NCBI GenBank assembly: GCA_938041035.1
Contig: CALHYX010000027.1
Coordinates: 1 to 62,753, forward strand
Origin: an uncultured Acidimicrobiales bacterium
GTDB lineage: Bacteria > Actinomycetota > Acidimicrobiia > Acidimicrobiales > SHLQ01
DNA length: 62,753 nucleotides
Direction of reading: 5' to 3'
The notes beneath the pieces are model-generated. The model worked only from the letters and a program-made list of their open reading frames with translations, made no database searches and was not told the origin of the DNA. Position 1 is the first letter of the stretch, and each line of letters begins with the position of its first letter. Positions 25,168 to 34,491 of the stretch are shown here, one piece after another. A program made the translations under genes and the position numbers.

Positions 25168-25911
25168 GTGACCTCCGCACCGCTCCTGTACGGGTCGGCC
25201 CTCCGGGATCGGCTGATGGCCAACATTGCGCGCCATGACCGCGACCACGGGCGCCTCGCCGTCGACGATGAAGGTCGCCGCCGAGCGGCCGTGGCGATCG
25301 TGCTCGTGGATTCGGCGCCCGGGGCGGACCATGTCGAACAACCGCCCTCGGTCGTCGCCCAGCTCGAACCCGACGATCGACGCCACGGGGATGCCGCCAA
25401 CATGGCCCAGGTCTCGGGCGGACCCGCGTTCCTGCTGATCCGCCGCACGGCCCGAATGAGCAGTCACGCCGGACAGTGGGGCCTCCCCGGCGGCGGGCTC
25501 GACCCCGGCGAGAGCGCAATCGATGCCGCCCGACGCGAGCTGCACGAGGAACTCGGGGTCGACCTCGGCGCCGACGGGGTACTCGGCGTGCTGGACGACT
25601 ATCCGACCCGCTCCGGCTACGTGATCACGCCAGTGGTCATGTGGGGCGGTGGGCGGCTCGAACTGCGGCCGGAGCCGGCCGAGGTGTGGGCGGCCTACCG
25701 AATCGGGCTCGACCAGCTGACCCGAGAGGACTCGCCCCGATTCCTGCGCATCCCCGAAACCGATCGGCCGGTGGTGCAGCTGCCTCTCGGCGACGTGGTC
25801 GTGCACGCGCCGACCGGCGCGGTGCTCTTCCAGTTCCGTACCGTCGCGCTCGAGGGCCGGGCGGGCGAGCGGGTCGACCACCTCGATCAACCCGTGTTCG
25901 CCTGGCGCTAG
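25168..25911 (+). CDS. NUDIX hydrolase (CoA-pyrophosphatase-like)
   Basis: This 247-residue protein has a complete NUDIX box (GGLDPGESAIDAARRELHEE followed by LGV), which binds Mg2+ and cleaves a nucleoside diphosphate linked to another moiety. The preceding AFLLIRRTARMSSHAGQWGLPG and the overall length resemble CoA-type NUDIX hydrolases (NudL-like), though the UPF0035 signature is not clear. A substrate of CoA, NADH or oxidised nucleotides is therefore unproven. GTG at 25168 is preferred because a promoter-like hexamer sits 6 nt upstream; an earlier start would lie inside polX. Its starts and those of polX are only 41 bp apart. Confidence 0.85.
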   Translation: MTSAPLLYGSALRDRLMANIARHDRDHGRLAVDDEGRRRAAVAIVLVDSAPGADHVEQPPSVVAQLEPDDRRHGDAANMAQVSGGPAFLLIRRTARMSSHAGQWGLPGGGLDPGESAIDAARRELHEELGVDLGADGVLGVLDDYPTRSGYVITPVVMWGGGRLELRPEPAEVWAAYRIGLDQLTREDSPRFLRIPETDRPVVQLPLGDVVVHAPTGAVLFQFRTVALEGRAGERVDHLDQPVFAWR

Positions 25912-25939
25912 GGGTCTGGCCCGATCCGGGGCCAGCCCA

Positions 25940-25945
25940 TACGCT
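25940..25945 (+). promoter_or_regulatory. -10-like TACGCT for PhyH gene
   Basis: TACGCT lies 6 nt before GTG 25952. Confidence 0.6.
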
Positions 25946-25951
25946 GGCCCG

Positions 25952-26863
25952 GTGACGACGACTCAACCCAGCACATCGGAACGGCGTGCGCAGTACATCA
26001 GCGAGGGGTACATCGTCGTTCCCGGTCTGGTCGATGAGGCCGACCGGGCCGCGATCGTCGCCGAGCTGCCAAGGTTCGCCCGGGCCGAGTACCCGGTGGC
26101 CAACCCGGCCCCGGTCACCGACGCCATGACCGATGCCGAAGCCGTCGGCACCATGTTGGCGGTTCACTTCCCGCACTGGGTCAGCCCGGCGATCGCCGAG
26201 ATGGTCCGGCATCCGGGCATCGCCGAAGTACTCGGCGAGATCACCGGCGCCCACCTGCCGTTCTGGGACGGCGGGGTGAAGTGCATGCAATCGATGCTGT
26301 TCGCCAAACCGCCGGGCCTTCCCGGCCAGGCGTGGCATCAGGACGAGCGCTACATCCCCACCCGCGATCGCAGCCTCGTCGGCGTCTGGATCGCCCTCGA
26401 CGACGCCGACGAGGACAATGGCTGCCTGCGGGTACTCCCCCGCTCGCATCGCCCCGGCATCATCCATCCGCTCGGCGACCACGGTAGGCCCGACGAATTC
26501 GACCCGGGCGAGGAGTCGCGGGGGTTTGATCCAACGGGCGAGATTCCGGTGCCGGTCAGCGCCGGCGATGTGATCTTCTTCAACGGCTACCTTTTGCACC
26601 GCAGCTTTCGCAATCGCAGCGCCGACCGATCGCGGCGGGCGTTGGTCAACCACTACTGCTCGGCCGCCTCGTTGCTTCCGTGGATGGTGCGCGACGGGCT
26701 CGACATCGGGGTGGCCGACTACCGCGTCGTCGTGCCGGTCACCGGGGACGACCCGTACGCCGATCGCGGGTTGGAGGACCCGCCGGAGCAGGTGTTTCTC
26801 CGCCCTGCCGGGGGCGAGTACACCGACGCGCAGGAGATCATCGCCACCGACGGACAGCTCTGA
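25952..26863 (+). CDS. PhyH-family Fe(II)/2-oxoglutarate dioxygenase
   Basis: This is a 303-residue phytanoyl-CoA dioxygenase-like enzyme. The metal site is H129-x-D131 in AWHQDERYIP with the distal His in YLLHRSFRN. LDDADEDNGCLRVLPRSH is the family signature, and GDVIFFNGYLLHRS frames the third ligand. It is much closer to the canonical small-molecule PhyH group than the dioxygenase in the glycan locus. It faces a MaoC-type dehydratase gene only 17 bp from its stop, so a role in acyl-chain metabolism is plausible but unproven. Leaderless GTG start. Confidence 0.9.
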   Translation: MTTTQPSTSERRAQYISEGYIVVPGLVDEADRAAIVAELPRFARAEYPVANPAPVTDAMTDAEAVGTMLAVHFPHWVSPAIAEMVRHPGIAEVLGEITGAHLPFWDGGVKCMQSMLFAKPPGLPGQAWHQDERYIPTRDRSLVGVWIALDDADEDNGCLRVLPRSHRPGIIHPLGDHGRPDEFDPGEESRGFDPTGEIPVPVSAGDVIFFNGYLLHRSFRNRSADRSRRALVNHYCSAASLLPWMVRDGLDIGVADYRVVVPVTGDDPYADRGLEDPPEQVFLRPAGGEYTDAQEIIATDGQL

Positions 26864-26879
26864 CCGCGGCGCTTGCCGG

Positions 26880-27386
26880 CTAGTCGATGTAGCGGCTGAC
26901 GGCTTCCACCACCGCTGCTGGTTTGGCGCCCCCGTCGATCTCGACGGTGATGACCATCACGGTTTGGACGCCGCCGGCGACCTCGCTGCACTCGGCCAAC
27001 TGAACGCCCGCGCGAACGCGCGACCCGACCGGCACCGGCGCGGGAAACCGCACCTTGTTCACGCCGTAGTTGATGCCCATGGAAATGTTCCGCACCTCGA
27101 CCACTTCGGGAAGGAATCGGTTGGTGAGGGCCATGGTGAGGTAGCCGTGGGCGATGGGACCGCCAAACGGGCCGTCGGCCGCCTTGGCCGGGTCGACGTG
27201 GATCCATTGATGGTCGTCGGTGGCATCGGCGAAGAGGTTGACCCGATCCTGGTCGATCATCAGCCAATCGCTGTACCCGAGGTGCCGGCCGACGGCGGCG
27301 CGCAGAGCATCGGTGTTTTCCAACACCGTGGGCCCGGTTCCGGGGTCGTTCTGATCTTCGTGGTCACCCTGGTCATCATCAGCCAT
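26880..27386 (-). CDS. MaoC-like acyl dehydratase (R-hydratase type)
   Basis: This 168-residue hot-dog-fold protein has the R-specific hydratase motif: FADATDDHQWIHVDPAKA contains the catalytic Asp and His, and GPFGGPIAHGYLTMAL completes it. These enzymes hydrate trans-2-enoyl-CoA to (R)-3-hydroxyacyl-CoA. The N-terminal 35 residues are acidic and low-complexity. Unlike most neighbours, it has a clear ribosome binding site (AAGGAG 5 nt before the ATG), so its mRNA has a leader. Single gene, convergent with the PhyH gene and divergent from the GGDEF-EAL gene. Confidence 0.9.
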   Translation of the reverse strand: MADDDQGDHEDQNDPGTGPTVLENTDALRAAVGRHLGYSDWLMIDQDRVNLFADATDDHQWIHVDPAKAADGPFGGPIAHGYLTMALTNRFLPEVVEVRNISMGINYGVNKVRFPAPVPVGSRVRAGVQLAECSEVAGGVQTVMVITVEIDGGAKPAAVVEAVSRYID

Positions 27387-27498
27387 GGGGACTCCTTACC
27401 ACGCCAACTCCACACCAACACCACGCCAACATTCGCAGCGACGCCACCACGCCGGATTCTGTCCAGCGTTGTGCCTTCTGAACAGGGGAAACGGCTTC

Positions 27499-27504
27499 TA
27501 AGCT
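27499..27504 (+). promoter_or_regulatory. -10-like TAAGCT for GGDEF-EAL gene
   Basis: TAAGCT lies 20 nt before ATG 27525, which would leave a short leader carrying CAGGA. This start is therefore not of the leaderless type. Confidence 0.4.
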
Positions 27505-27524
27505 GAACCTCGTTCACCTCAGGA

Positions 27525-30500
27525 ATGGACCCCAAGTCCCGATGGGACAGGGTGAATCACCGGCACTCCGTGCTGCTTGTGGCAGGCCTTTGCGGCGCTG
27601 CCTTCCTCGCCTTGCCATTCGGAATCGAAGCCCAGGCAGTGGTGCTGTTGAGCGCGGGCGGGGTCGCGCTCGTCGGACCGCTCGTCGGCGTCCGCCGCTG
27701 GCGCCCGGCCGACCCCCGGCCATGGTGGGCGCTCTCGATTTCCACGGCGGCGTTCATCGTGGGGACCGTTCTTCGCGAGATCGGCGTCCCGGGCGCCGAC
27801 CTCGGCGACATGATCGGGTTCGGCGCCGGCATCTACGTCGCCACCCGCCTGGTGCGCACCCGGCTCACCCGCACCGATCGCACAGCGGTCGTCGATTCGC
27901 TCATCGCCGCCAGCGGCGTCGCTGTCCTGTACTGGATTTTCGCGGTCGCCCCGGTCATGGGATCCAACGCATCGTTCCCTGCCAAGGCATCGGCGCTCCT
28001 GTTCTCGGTGTTGTCGCTCGTCGCTCTCGTACAGATTGGGCGCATCGCCATCGGTCCCGGCGTCCGCAACCTCTCGTTCCACCTCCTGGCGGCCGCAGCC
28101 TTCGCCGGGCTCGCTGCCGACGCGGCCATCGCCGTCGAGACCACCCGCGGCGCCGAGGTCGACTGGGCCACCGCGCTGTTGCTCCTCGCCACCACGATCG
28201 GATTCGCCTGCATTGGATCCGGTGGCCTGCACCCCGGCATGGCCACGGTGTCGACCCCCGCGTCGGACCACCAACGGGCGATGACCCGCAAACGCCAGGT
28301 GGCGATGACGGCGGCCAGCCTGGTCGCCCCGATCACGCTCGTCCTGCTCGCCCGTTCCGAATCGCTCGGGTACGAGATTCCCATCATTGCCGGGTGTTGG
28401 ATCATCACCACGGCGTTGATCATGTATCGACTCGCCGGCCTCGTGCGCTTCCGCGAGCGACGGGCGGCCTTCGATCAGGTTCTGGCCACCGCGAGCGCCA
28501 CGCTCGTCTCGGCTGCGGACCGTTTCCAGATGAACACCGGGGTACTCGACGGCGTTAGCCAGATCGCCGCTCTCACCGGCCAGGAACATGCCGCCCGGGT
28601 GTATTCCGTCGACAGTCACCGCGAGTTCACCGTGGACGCCCAGGCGGGCACCCCGCAGGGCATCGACGACCGTGAATTCGCAATCTGGTTGGACGCGCTG
28701 GACCGCGCCGAACTGGTCGGCTCACCCTCGCGTCCCTTCGCGACCGCTGCGGGCGAGCGCATCGTCCTCGTCAGCCCGATGGTCGTCCAGAACGACATTC
28801 GGGGCCTCATCGCGGTGGCCACCGAACATCCGCTTCCGTCCAGCGCCCGCGAGGCAATCGAGTCGCTGACCACCACGGCCTCGCTCGCGCTCGCCACCGC
28901 CGAACTTCGAACCCAAATGCACAACCAACGAAGCGAACGTCGGTTCCGAGGGCTGGTGGAGAACTCCCAGGACCTGATCTTCGTTACCGACGAACGCGGC
29001 ACCGTCGAGTTCACTTCGCCCACCGTGGCCCGCACCCTCGGCGTGGACGAGGCCGCCCTGCTCGGCAGCTCGATCCTCGACCTCACCGAGGGCACGGATC
29101 GAGAGATGCTCAGGCACGCCATCACCTCACCCTCGCGCAGCTCGTGCAGCCAGGTGCACCTGCGGACCCTCGACGGCATCGAACGCTGGTTCGAGGTGAG
29201 CATCTCCGACCTCACCGCCGACGAGGAGATCAACGGCCTCGTCGTCACCGCCCATGAGATCACCGGCCGGCGACTGGCCGAACACCGACTCGCCCGCAGT
29301 GAATCCCGCTTCCGATCGCTCGTGCAACAGGCCACCGACATGATCGTCGTGGTCGATGTCGATGGGATCATCAACTACGTGAGCCCGTCGGTCGTCCGAC
29401 TGCTCGGTCGTCCGGCCGCCCAACTCCTCGACCGGGAGCTCGAATCGATCGTCGTCGCCGATGACCGATCCGAGCTGGCAACGCTTCTGCTCACCGATGC
29501 CGAACGGCCGGCGGCGGCGACCGCCGAGCTCAGGGTCACGGACAGCGAAGGTCATACGCGGGTGCTGGAGGTAACCGTCAGCGACATGCGCGACGAACCC
29601 AGCATCGAAGGACTCGTGGTGAACGCCCACGACATCACCCAGCGCAAAGAGCTTGAACAGACCTTGCGCAGCCGGGCGCTGCACGACTCGCTCACGGGGC
29701 TGGCCAACCGCACGTTGTTCTCCGATCGCGTCCGCCAGGCCCTCACCCGCCGGGACCAGGCCCCGGTCACGATCATGGTGGTCGGCCTCCACGACCTGCG
29801 CACGATCAACGAGGGCATGGGCCACCGCAGCGGAGACGAGTTGATTCAGGTATGCGCTCTACGGCTTGAGCAGTTCGTTCGTTCCGGCGACACGGTCGCC
29901 CGTTTGGGAGGCGACGAGTTTGCGCTCCTGCTCGAAGAGGTCGAGTCCGGCGACCAGGCCCGCCATGCCGCGGCCCGCGTGCTCGAGGTCATCCACCAAA
30001 CCGTCGACCTCGATGGCACCGACGTGATCCCCGAGGCCAGCATCGGTATCGCCACGAGCCCGGACCTCGATGAACCCGATCCCGACAACCTGTTGCGGGC
30101 CGCGGAGATCGCGTTGATCACCAGCAAGGCGCGCAGCCGAAGCTCGTTCCTGCTCTACGACGCCTCGATGCAGTCCGGTGCGTTCGAGCGCCTTGAGCTC
30201 AAGGCCGACCTCGAACAGGCACTGAACCGCGACCAGCTGGTGCTGCACTATCAGCCGATCGTGGAACTCGCCAGCGGCCGGGTGATGGGGTTCGAAGCCT
30301 TGATGCGGTGGGAGCATCCCGTCCGCGGCATGGTCGGCCCGGGCACCTTCATCAGCCTGGCCGAGGAGAGCGGCGCCATCATCGAGATGGGTCGTTGGCT
30401 CGCAGAACAGGCGATCGCTCAGCTTGCGCTCTGGCAGGCCCACACGGCGGAGCGCCTCTCCATGTCGATCAACGTGTCGCCGCGCCAACTCGAGGACCGC

Positions 30501-30968
30501 GACCTCGTCGACATTCTCGCCGAATCGCTCGCTCGACACGGGATCGCCCCCGAGCAACTGATCATCGAGCTCACCGAAACAATGATCGTGGGTCGCTCGA
30601 ACCCGCTCGTCGCCCAACTCGACGCTATGCGGAGCCTGGGGTTGCGCCTGCATGCCGATGACTTTGGTTCCGGCTTTGCCTCCTATGCGGCGCTTCAGGA
30701 GCTGCCGTTCACCGGTGTGAAGATCGACATGAGCCTGACCGCCAAGCTGGGCACCGCGACCTCACACCGCGCCGATGCTCAGGTGCGGAGCATCATCACC
30801 ATGGCGGCCGAAGCCGGTATGGATGTGATCGCCGAAGGGATCGAGGGCAACGCCCAACTCGGTGCGCTCAACGCGCTCGGTTGTCCGCTGGGCCAGGGGT
30901 ACTACTTCGCCAAGCCCATGGCCGCCGACCAGATCGAGCTCCAGCAACTTCCGATTGCGACCCAATAG
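27525..30968 (+). CDS. Membrane GAF-PAS-PAS-GGDEF-EAL cyclic-di-GMP protein with altered GGDEF site
   Basis: This is a 1147-residue signalling protein. Residues about 10-310 hold some eight membrane helices. A GAF-like region covers about 320-460, two PAS domains lie at about 470-590 and 600-720, then GGDEF (about 720-880) and EAL (about 890-1140). The EAL domain keeps FEALMRW, the ADDFGSG pair, KIDMSL and EGIEG, so phosphodiesterase activity is plausible. The GGDEF domain keeps RLGGDEF and an RSGD inhibitory site. However, the metal-binding Asp of the usual DxDxFKxIND stretch is Gly (VGLHDLRTINE) and the Lys is Arg, so cyclase activity is doubtful. A short leader separates promoter and ATG. 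Confidence 0.9.
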   Translation: MDPKSRWDRVNHRHSVLLVAGLCGAAFLALPFGIEAQAVVLLSAGGVALVGPLVGVRRWRPADPRPWWALSISTAAFIVGTVLREIGVPGADLGDMIGFGAGIYVATRLVRTRLTRTDRTAVVDSLIAASGVAVLYWIFAVAPVMGSNASFPAKASALLFSVLSLVALVQIGRIAIGPGVRNLSFHLLAAAAFAGLAADAAIAVETTRGAEVDWATALLLLATTIGFACIGSGGLHPGMATVSTPASDHQRAMTRKRQVAMTAASLVAPITLVLLARSESLGYEIPIIAGCWIITTALIMYRLAGLVRFRERRAAFDQVLATASATLVSAADRFQMNTGVLDGVSQIAALTGQEHAARVYSVDSHREFTVDAQAGTPQGIDDREFAIWLDALDRAELVGSPSRPFATAAGERIVLVSPMVVQNDIRGLIAVATEHPLPSSAREAIESLTTTASLALATAELRTQMHNQRSERRFRGLVENSQDLIFVTDERGTVEFTSPTVARTLGVDEAALLGSSILDLTEGTDREMLRHAITSPSRSSCSQVHLRTLDGIERWFEVSISDLTADEEINGLVVTAHEITGRRLAEHRLARSESRFRSLVQQATDMIVVVDVDGIINYVSPSVVRLLGRPAAQLLDRELESIVVADDRSELATLLLTDAERPAAATAELRVTDSEGHTRVLEVTVSDMRDEPSIEGLVVNAHDITQRKELEQTLRSRALHDSLTGLANRTLFSDRVRQALTRRDQAPVTIMVVGLHDLRTINEGMGHRSGDELIQVCALRLEQFVRSGDTVARLGGDEFALLLEEVESGDQARHAAARVLEVIHQTVDLDGTDVIPEASIGIATSPDLDEPDPDNLLRAAEIALITSKARSRSSFLLYDASMQSGAFERLELKADLEQALNRDQLVLHYQPIVELASGRVMGFEALMRWEHPVRGMVGPGTFISLAEESGAIIEMGRWLAEQAIAQLALWQAHTAERLSMSINVSPRQLEDRDLVDILAESLARHGIAPEQLIIELTETMIVGRSNPLVAQLDAMRSLGLRLHADDFGSGFASYAALQELPFTGVKIDMSLTAKLGTATSHRADAQVRSIITMAAEAGMDVIAEGIEGNAQLGALNALGCPLGQGYYFAKPMAADQIELQQLPIATQ

Positions 30969-31002
30969 TTCCAGCCGTTCTCATCGCGTTCGAACTTCTT
31001 AA

Positions 31003-31050
31003 TGACGTCACATTGCGTTTGGTGTAATCGCATTACATCGACTTAAGTCG
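31003..31050 (+). promoter_or_regulatory. Three adjacent perfect inverted repeats upstream of the lipid-synthase gene
   Basis: Within 48 bp lie TGACGTCA (31003-31010), TGTAAT-CGC-ATTACA (31023-31037) and CGACTTAAGTCG (31039-31050). All are perfect dyads in an unusually AT-rich patch. They are placed to act as operators for the large FAAL-ACP-AOS gene; the last one abuts the first possible start codon. The regulators are unknown. Confidence 0.5.
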
Positions 31051-34000
31051 TGTGTACCCCGCGACATTTGCCCGTATCGAATGTGACCGTTGCCTTGTCG
31101 AAACCTGATCTGACCTCTCCTGAGGTGACTCCTAGCGACCCTGGATCCGTGCGCAACGTGCTGCTTCAACGCGCCGCTGCGAGCGATGGACCGGGCCCGG
31201 TCGTCGGGTTCTGGGATCGATCGAGCGGTTCGTTCGCAACCGGCACCCAACGCGACTTCATCCTCCGCGCCCTCGACTTCGGTTCGTCGACCCTCGGCGA
31301 CCAGGCCGCCGGCGCGCCGGTCGTGATCGCCGCCACCGACCCGCAGCACATCCTCATCGCGTACCTCGGCGCCGTTCTGGTCGGTGCCCGCCCGGCGATC
31401 ATGGCGATGCGCCCCGCCTTCGACTCTCGCGATGCATCGCGGGCGCGCCTGCGCCACATCGCCGGCCACCTCGGCCCCGACACCCGGGTACTGATGCAGC
31501 TCAACGGGTCGAGCGAGCCGGTGGTCGACCCGGCGGGCCACGTCTGGCACCCCATCGAACTCCCCGGCGCCCCTTCCGGGCGGCCTCTCCCGCCGAGTTC
31601 CTCCCCCGCACCGGCGCCCCCGGACGGGGTGGACGGCGTGCTGCACTACCAGATGACCAGCGGCAGCACCGGCGCCGGGCGGGCGATCGCGGTGAGCGAC
31701 GCCAACCTGTTCGCCAATATCGCGGCGATCGCCGCGACCATCGACCTCGAACAGCCCGGCCACACGATGGTGACCTGGCTACCGCTCTACCACGACATGG
31801 GTCTGGTGTCGTTTGCGCTGATGCCGCTGCTGAGCGGAATCGACTTTCACCTGATGCGGCCCTACGACTTCCTGTCGCGGCCGCTCTCGTGGCTCCAGGC
31901 GATCTCCGACGTCGGGGCGACCGTCGCCTCGGCTCCCAACTTCGTGTACGACCTGTTGGCCGAGCGGGCTCCCCAGTCCGACCTCCGCCACCTTGACCTG
32001 TCGCGGTGGCGGCTCGCCTACTGCGGCGCCGAACCGGTTCGGGCCGACACCCTACGCCGTTTCGCCGATGCGTTGGCGCCGGTTGGCTTTTCCGCCGACG
32101 CCCTCAAACCCACGTACGGCATGGCGGAGAACACGCTGCTCGCGACCGCGCCCGGGGTGGAGGACGACGCCCGGTTCGTGCGCACGCCCACCGCCGATCT
32201 GGTCCAGCTCGGGCCGGTGTCGATCGTCGCCGAGGGAACCCTGCAGGAGCGCACCACAACCCCCGATGGCCACACCGACCTGGTGCTCCTCGGCCCGCCG
32301 GCGCTCGGGGTCGAGGTGTCGATCCGCGATGACGACGGCGCCGTGATCGACGAACCCGATCACTGCGGTGAGGTCTACCTGTCCGGCTCGTCGCTGTGTC
32401 CCGGCATAGTTGAGCACGGTGAGCTCACCCCCTTTCCCGACCCCTACCCGACGGGCGATATCGGGCTGCTGCACGACGGCGAGCTGGCGATCGTCGACCG
32501 GATCAAGAACGTCATCATCCGCGACGGCGAGAACTTCTCCGCGCAACCGGTCGAGCAGGCCCTCGCCCAGCACACCGATATTCGCCTGACCAACATTGCG
32601 GTGTTCGACAGCGAGATCGTCGACGGCGACCTCATCGCCGCGGTCGAGATGAGCCGCGGCGAGGACCCGAATGCCCTGGCTGGGCTGGTCGCGCAACACC
32701 AGCGGGTGTCCAACCTCCCGCTCGACCGGGTGATCGTGCTGCGCCGGGGCGGGCTGCCGCGCACGACCAGCGGCAAGAAGCAGCACCGCGCCCTGCGCCA
32801 ACAATGGCGCGACGGCACCCTCAAGATCGTGGCCGACGTTGCCCTCGTCCCCCGCTCGGCGAGCGAAGCCGCATCCGATGGACGCGATGTCGATCCCGCG
32901 GACCCGGAATCGATGCTCGACCGCATCCTCGACGTCGATCGGGCGGACGTCGACAGCTTCGCCCGCGACTGGATCAGCGCCCACCTCGAACGGGTCGGCA
33001 TCGACACCGTGATTACCGCGACGGCCAGCCTCCTGCACGACTACGACATGGACTCCCTCGCCACCATCGAGTTCGCTTTGGCGCTGGAGGAACGCTTCGC
33101 CGTGTCCATTGGCGAACACTCGATCGGGGAGCTCACGACCCTCGCCGCATCCGTTGAGCTGGTCACCCGCCGCCTGAGCAATCCCGATGCCGGGGCGAGC
33201 ATCAGCGACCTGCTCGCCCGAGCCCAGACCGACCTGCCGCAGGTGTTCACGTCGGTGTCGGCCCAAACCAACCGCTCGTTGGCCATCGACGGGCACGACG
33301 TCTCCGACCTCGCCTCGTGCAACTATCTCGGCCTCGACCTCGACCCCGAGGTCCAGGCCAGCATCGCACCGATGGTGCAACGCTGGGGTACGCATCCAAG
33401 CTGGACTCGAGCCGTGGCCTCACCCCGGCCCTACCACGACCTCGAGCGAGCCCTCGCCCGCACGGCCGGGGTCGACACCGTCGCCGTGTTCGCCACGATC
33501 ACGTTGCTCCATATCGGCGTGCTCCCACCGCTTGCCGGCCCGACGGGCGAGATCATCATCGACAGCTCCGCCCACGCCTCCCTACAGGAAGCGGCCGAGC
33601 TCGCCGGAGCGCGGGGAACCACGATCACCCCGGTGCCCCACGCCGACCTCACCGCCGTCGAGCGGGCGCTCCAACGCTCGTCCGCCGCCTGCAAGATCAT
33701 CGCCACCAACGGCGTGGGTTCGATGAGCGCCGACTACGCGCCGCTGGCCGAGTACCAGCGACTGGCCGTCGAGCACGACGCGCTCGTCTACGTCGATGAC
33801 GCCCACGGATTCGGTGTGCTCGGTCGGGACCCCGACGACACCCTGCCCTACGGGTACGGCGGCGGCGGCCTCGTCCAACACCTCGGCCTCGACTACGACC
33901 GCATCGTCTACGTAGCCGGCATGTCGAAGGCCTTCTCCACGATGGCGGCCTTCGTCACCCTCACCGGTGGCCTGACCCAGAACCTGGTCAACACCGCATC

Positions 34001-34418
34001 GACCATGGTGTTCTCCGGACCCATTCCCGTCGCGAGCATCGCGACGGGCCTGACCGGCCTGGCGGTGAACGCCGAGCGCGGCGATGAGATGCGCGGGGAG
34101 CTGCACCGGTTGACCCAACGTCTCGTCACCGGTCTCGACGACCTCGGTGTGGGCTACGACAACCCGAGCGGATTCCCCATCGTCAACGTCCCCGTCGGCG
34201 GGCTCGATGCCGTTCTCGCGGCGGCCAAGACCATGTGGGATTTCGGCGTCTTGTTGACCCCTTCGGTGTTCCCCGCGGCGCCCATCGACCGCGGGGGTCT
34301 CCGATTCACCCTCACCGCCGTCAACACCGACGCCGATGTCGACCGGGTGATCGACGCCTTCGCCGCGCTGAACGCGGAAGGCACCGTAGAACCTGTGGCC
34401 GCCGAGCGCACGGGCTGA
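31050..34418 (+). CDS. Fatty acyl-AMP ligase / acyl carrier protein / alpha-oxoamine synthase fusion
   Basis: This is an 1122-residue three-module enzyme. Residues about 20-600 are an adenylating FAAL-type domain (MTSGSTGAGRA, WLPLYHDMGLV, PTYGMAENTLL, TTSGKK). About 625-700 is a carrier domain with the phosphopantetheine Ser669 in DYDMDSLATIEF. About 735-1110 is a PLP enzyme of the AONS/serine-palmitoyltransferase family (CNYLGLDLDPEV, VYVDDAHGFGVLG, Schiff-base Lys960 in VAGMSKAFS). It should activate a fatty acid, load it on its own carrier and condense it with an amino acid by decarboxylation to a long-chain aminoketone. The amino acid is unknown. The start is uncertain: GTG 31050 or GTG 31083; neither has a ribosome binding site. 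Confidence 0.88.
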   Translation: MCTPRHLPVSNVTVALSKPDLTSPEVTPSDPGSVRNVLLQRAAASDGPGPVVGFWDRSSGSFATGTQRDFILRALDFGSSTLGDQAAGAPVVIAATDPQHILIAYLGAVLVGARPAIMAMRPAFDSRDASRARLRHIAGHLGPDTRVLMQLNGSSEPVVDPAGHVWHPIELPGAPSGRPLPPSSSPAPAPPDGVDGVLHYQMTSGSTGAGRAIAVSDANLFANIAAIAATIDLEQPGHTMVTWLPLYHDMGLVSFALMPLLSGIDFHLMRPYDFLSRPLSWLQAISDVGATVASAPNFVYDLLAERAPQSDLRHLDLSRWRLAYCGAEPVRADTLRRFADALAPVGFSADALKPTYGMAENTLLATAPGVEDDARFVRTPTADLVQLGPVSIVAEGTLQERTTTPDGHTDLVLLGPPALGVEVSIRDDDGAVIDEPDHCGEVYLSGSSLCPGIVEHGELTPFPDPYPTGDIGLLHDGELAIVDRIKNVIIRDGENFSAQPVEQALAQHTDIRLTNIAVFDSEIVDGDLIAAVEMSRGEDPNALAGLVAQHQRVSNLPLDRVIVLRRGGLPRTTSGKKQHRALRQQWRDGTLKIVADVALVPRSASEAASDGRDVDPADPESMLDRILDVDRADVDSFARDWISAHLERVGIDTVITATASLLHDYDMDSLATIEFALALEERFAVSIGEHSIGELTTLAASVELVTRRLSNPDAGASISDLLARAQTDLPQVFTSVSAQTNRSLAIDGHDVSDLASCNYLGLDLDPEVQASIAPMVQRWGTHPSWTRAVASPRPYHDLERALARTAGVDTVAVFATITLLHIGVLPPLAGPTGEIIIDSSAHASLQEAAELAGARGTTITPVPHADLTAVERALQRSSAACKIIATNGVGSMSADYAPLAEYQRLAVEHDALVYVDDAHGFGVLGRDPDDTLPYGYGGGGLVQHLGLDYDRIVYVAGMSKAFSTMAAFVTLTGGLTQNLVNTASTMVFSGPIPVASIATGLTGLAVNAERGDEMRGELHRLTQRLVTGLDDLGVGYDNPSGFPIVNVPVGGLDAVLAAAKTMWDFGVLLTPSVFPAAPIDRGGLRFTLTAVNTDADVDRVIDAFAALNAEGTVEPVAAERTG

Positions 34419-34479
34419 GCCTTCCGATCGCACGGTTCGGGCCCCAACCTCGCGTCGCCACCCACCCACCGCACCGCTC

Positions 34480-34485
34480 TAAGCT
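34480..34485 (+). promoter_or_regulatory. -10-like TAAGCT before an ATC start
   Basis: TAAGCT lies 6 nt before ATC 34492. The spacing is the same as at ATG/GTG genes in this window, so the transcript would start exactly at the ATC. Confidence 0.5.
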
Positions 34486-34491
34486 CACGCC

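Noticed and set aside
22127..25171. Plus-strand frames opposite the kinase and polX genes
   Set aside because: Antisense shadows; the minus-strand proteins have full catalytic motif sets.
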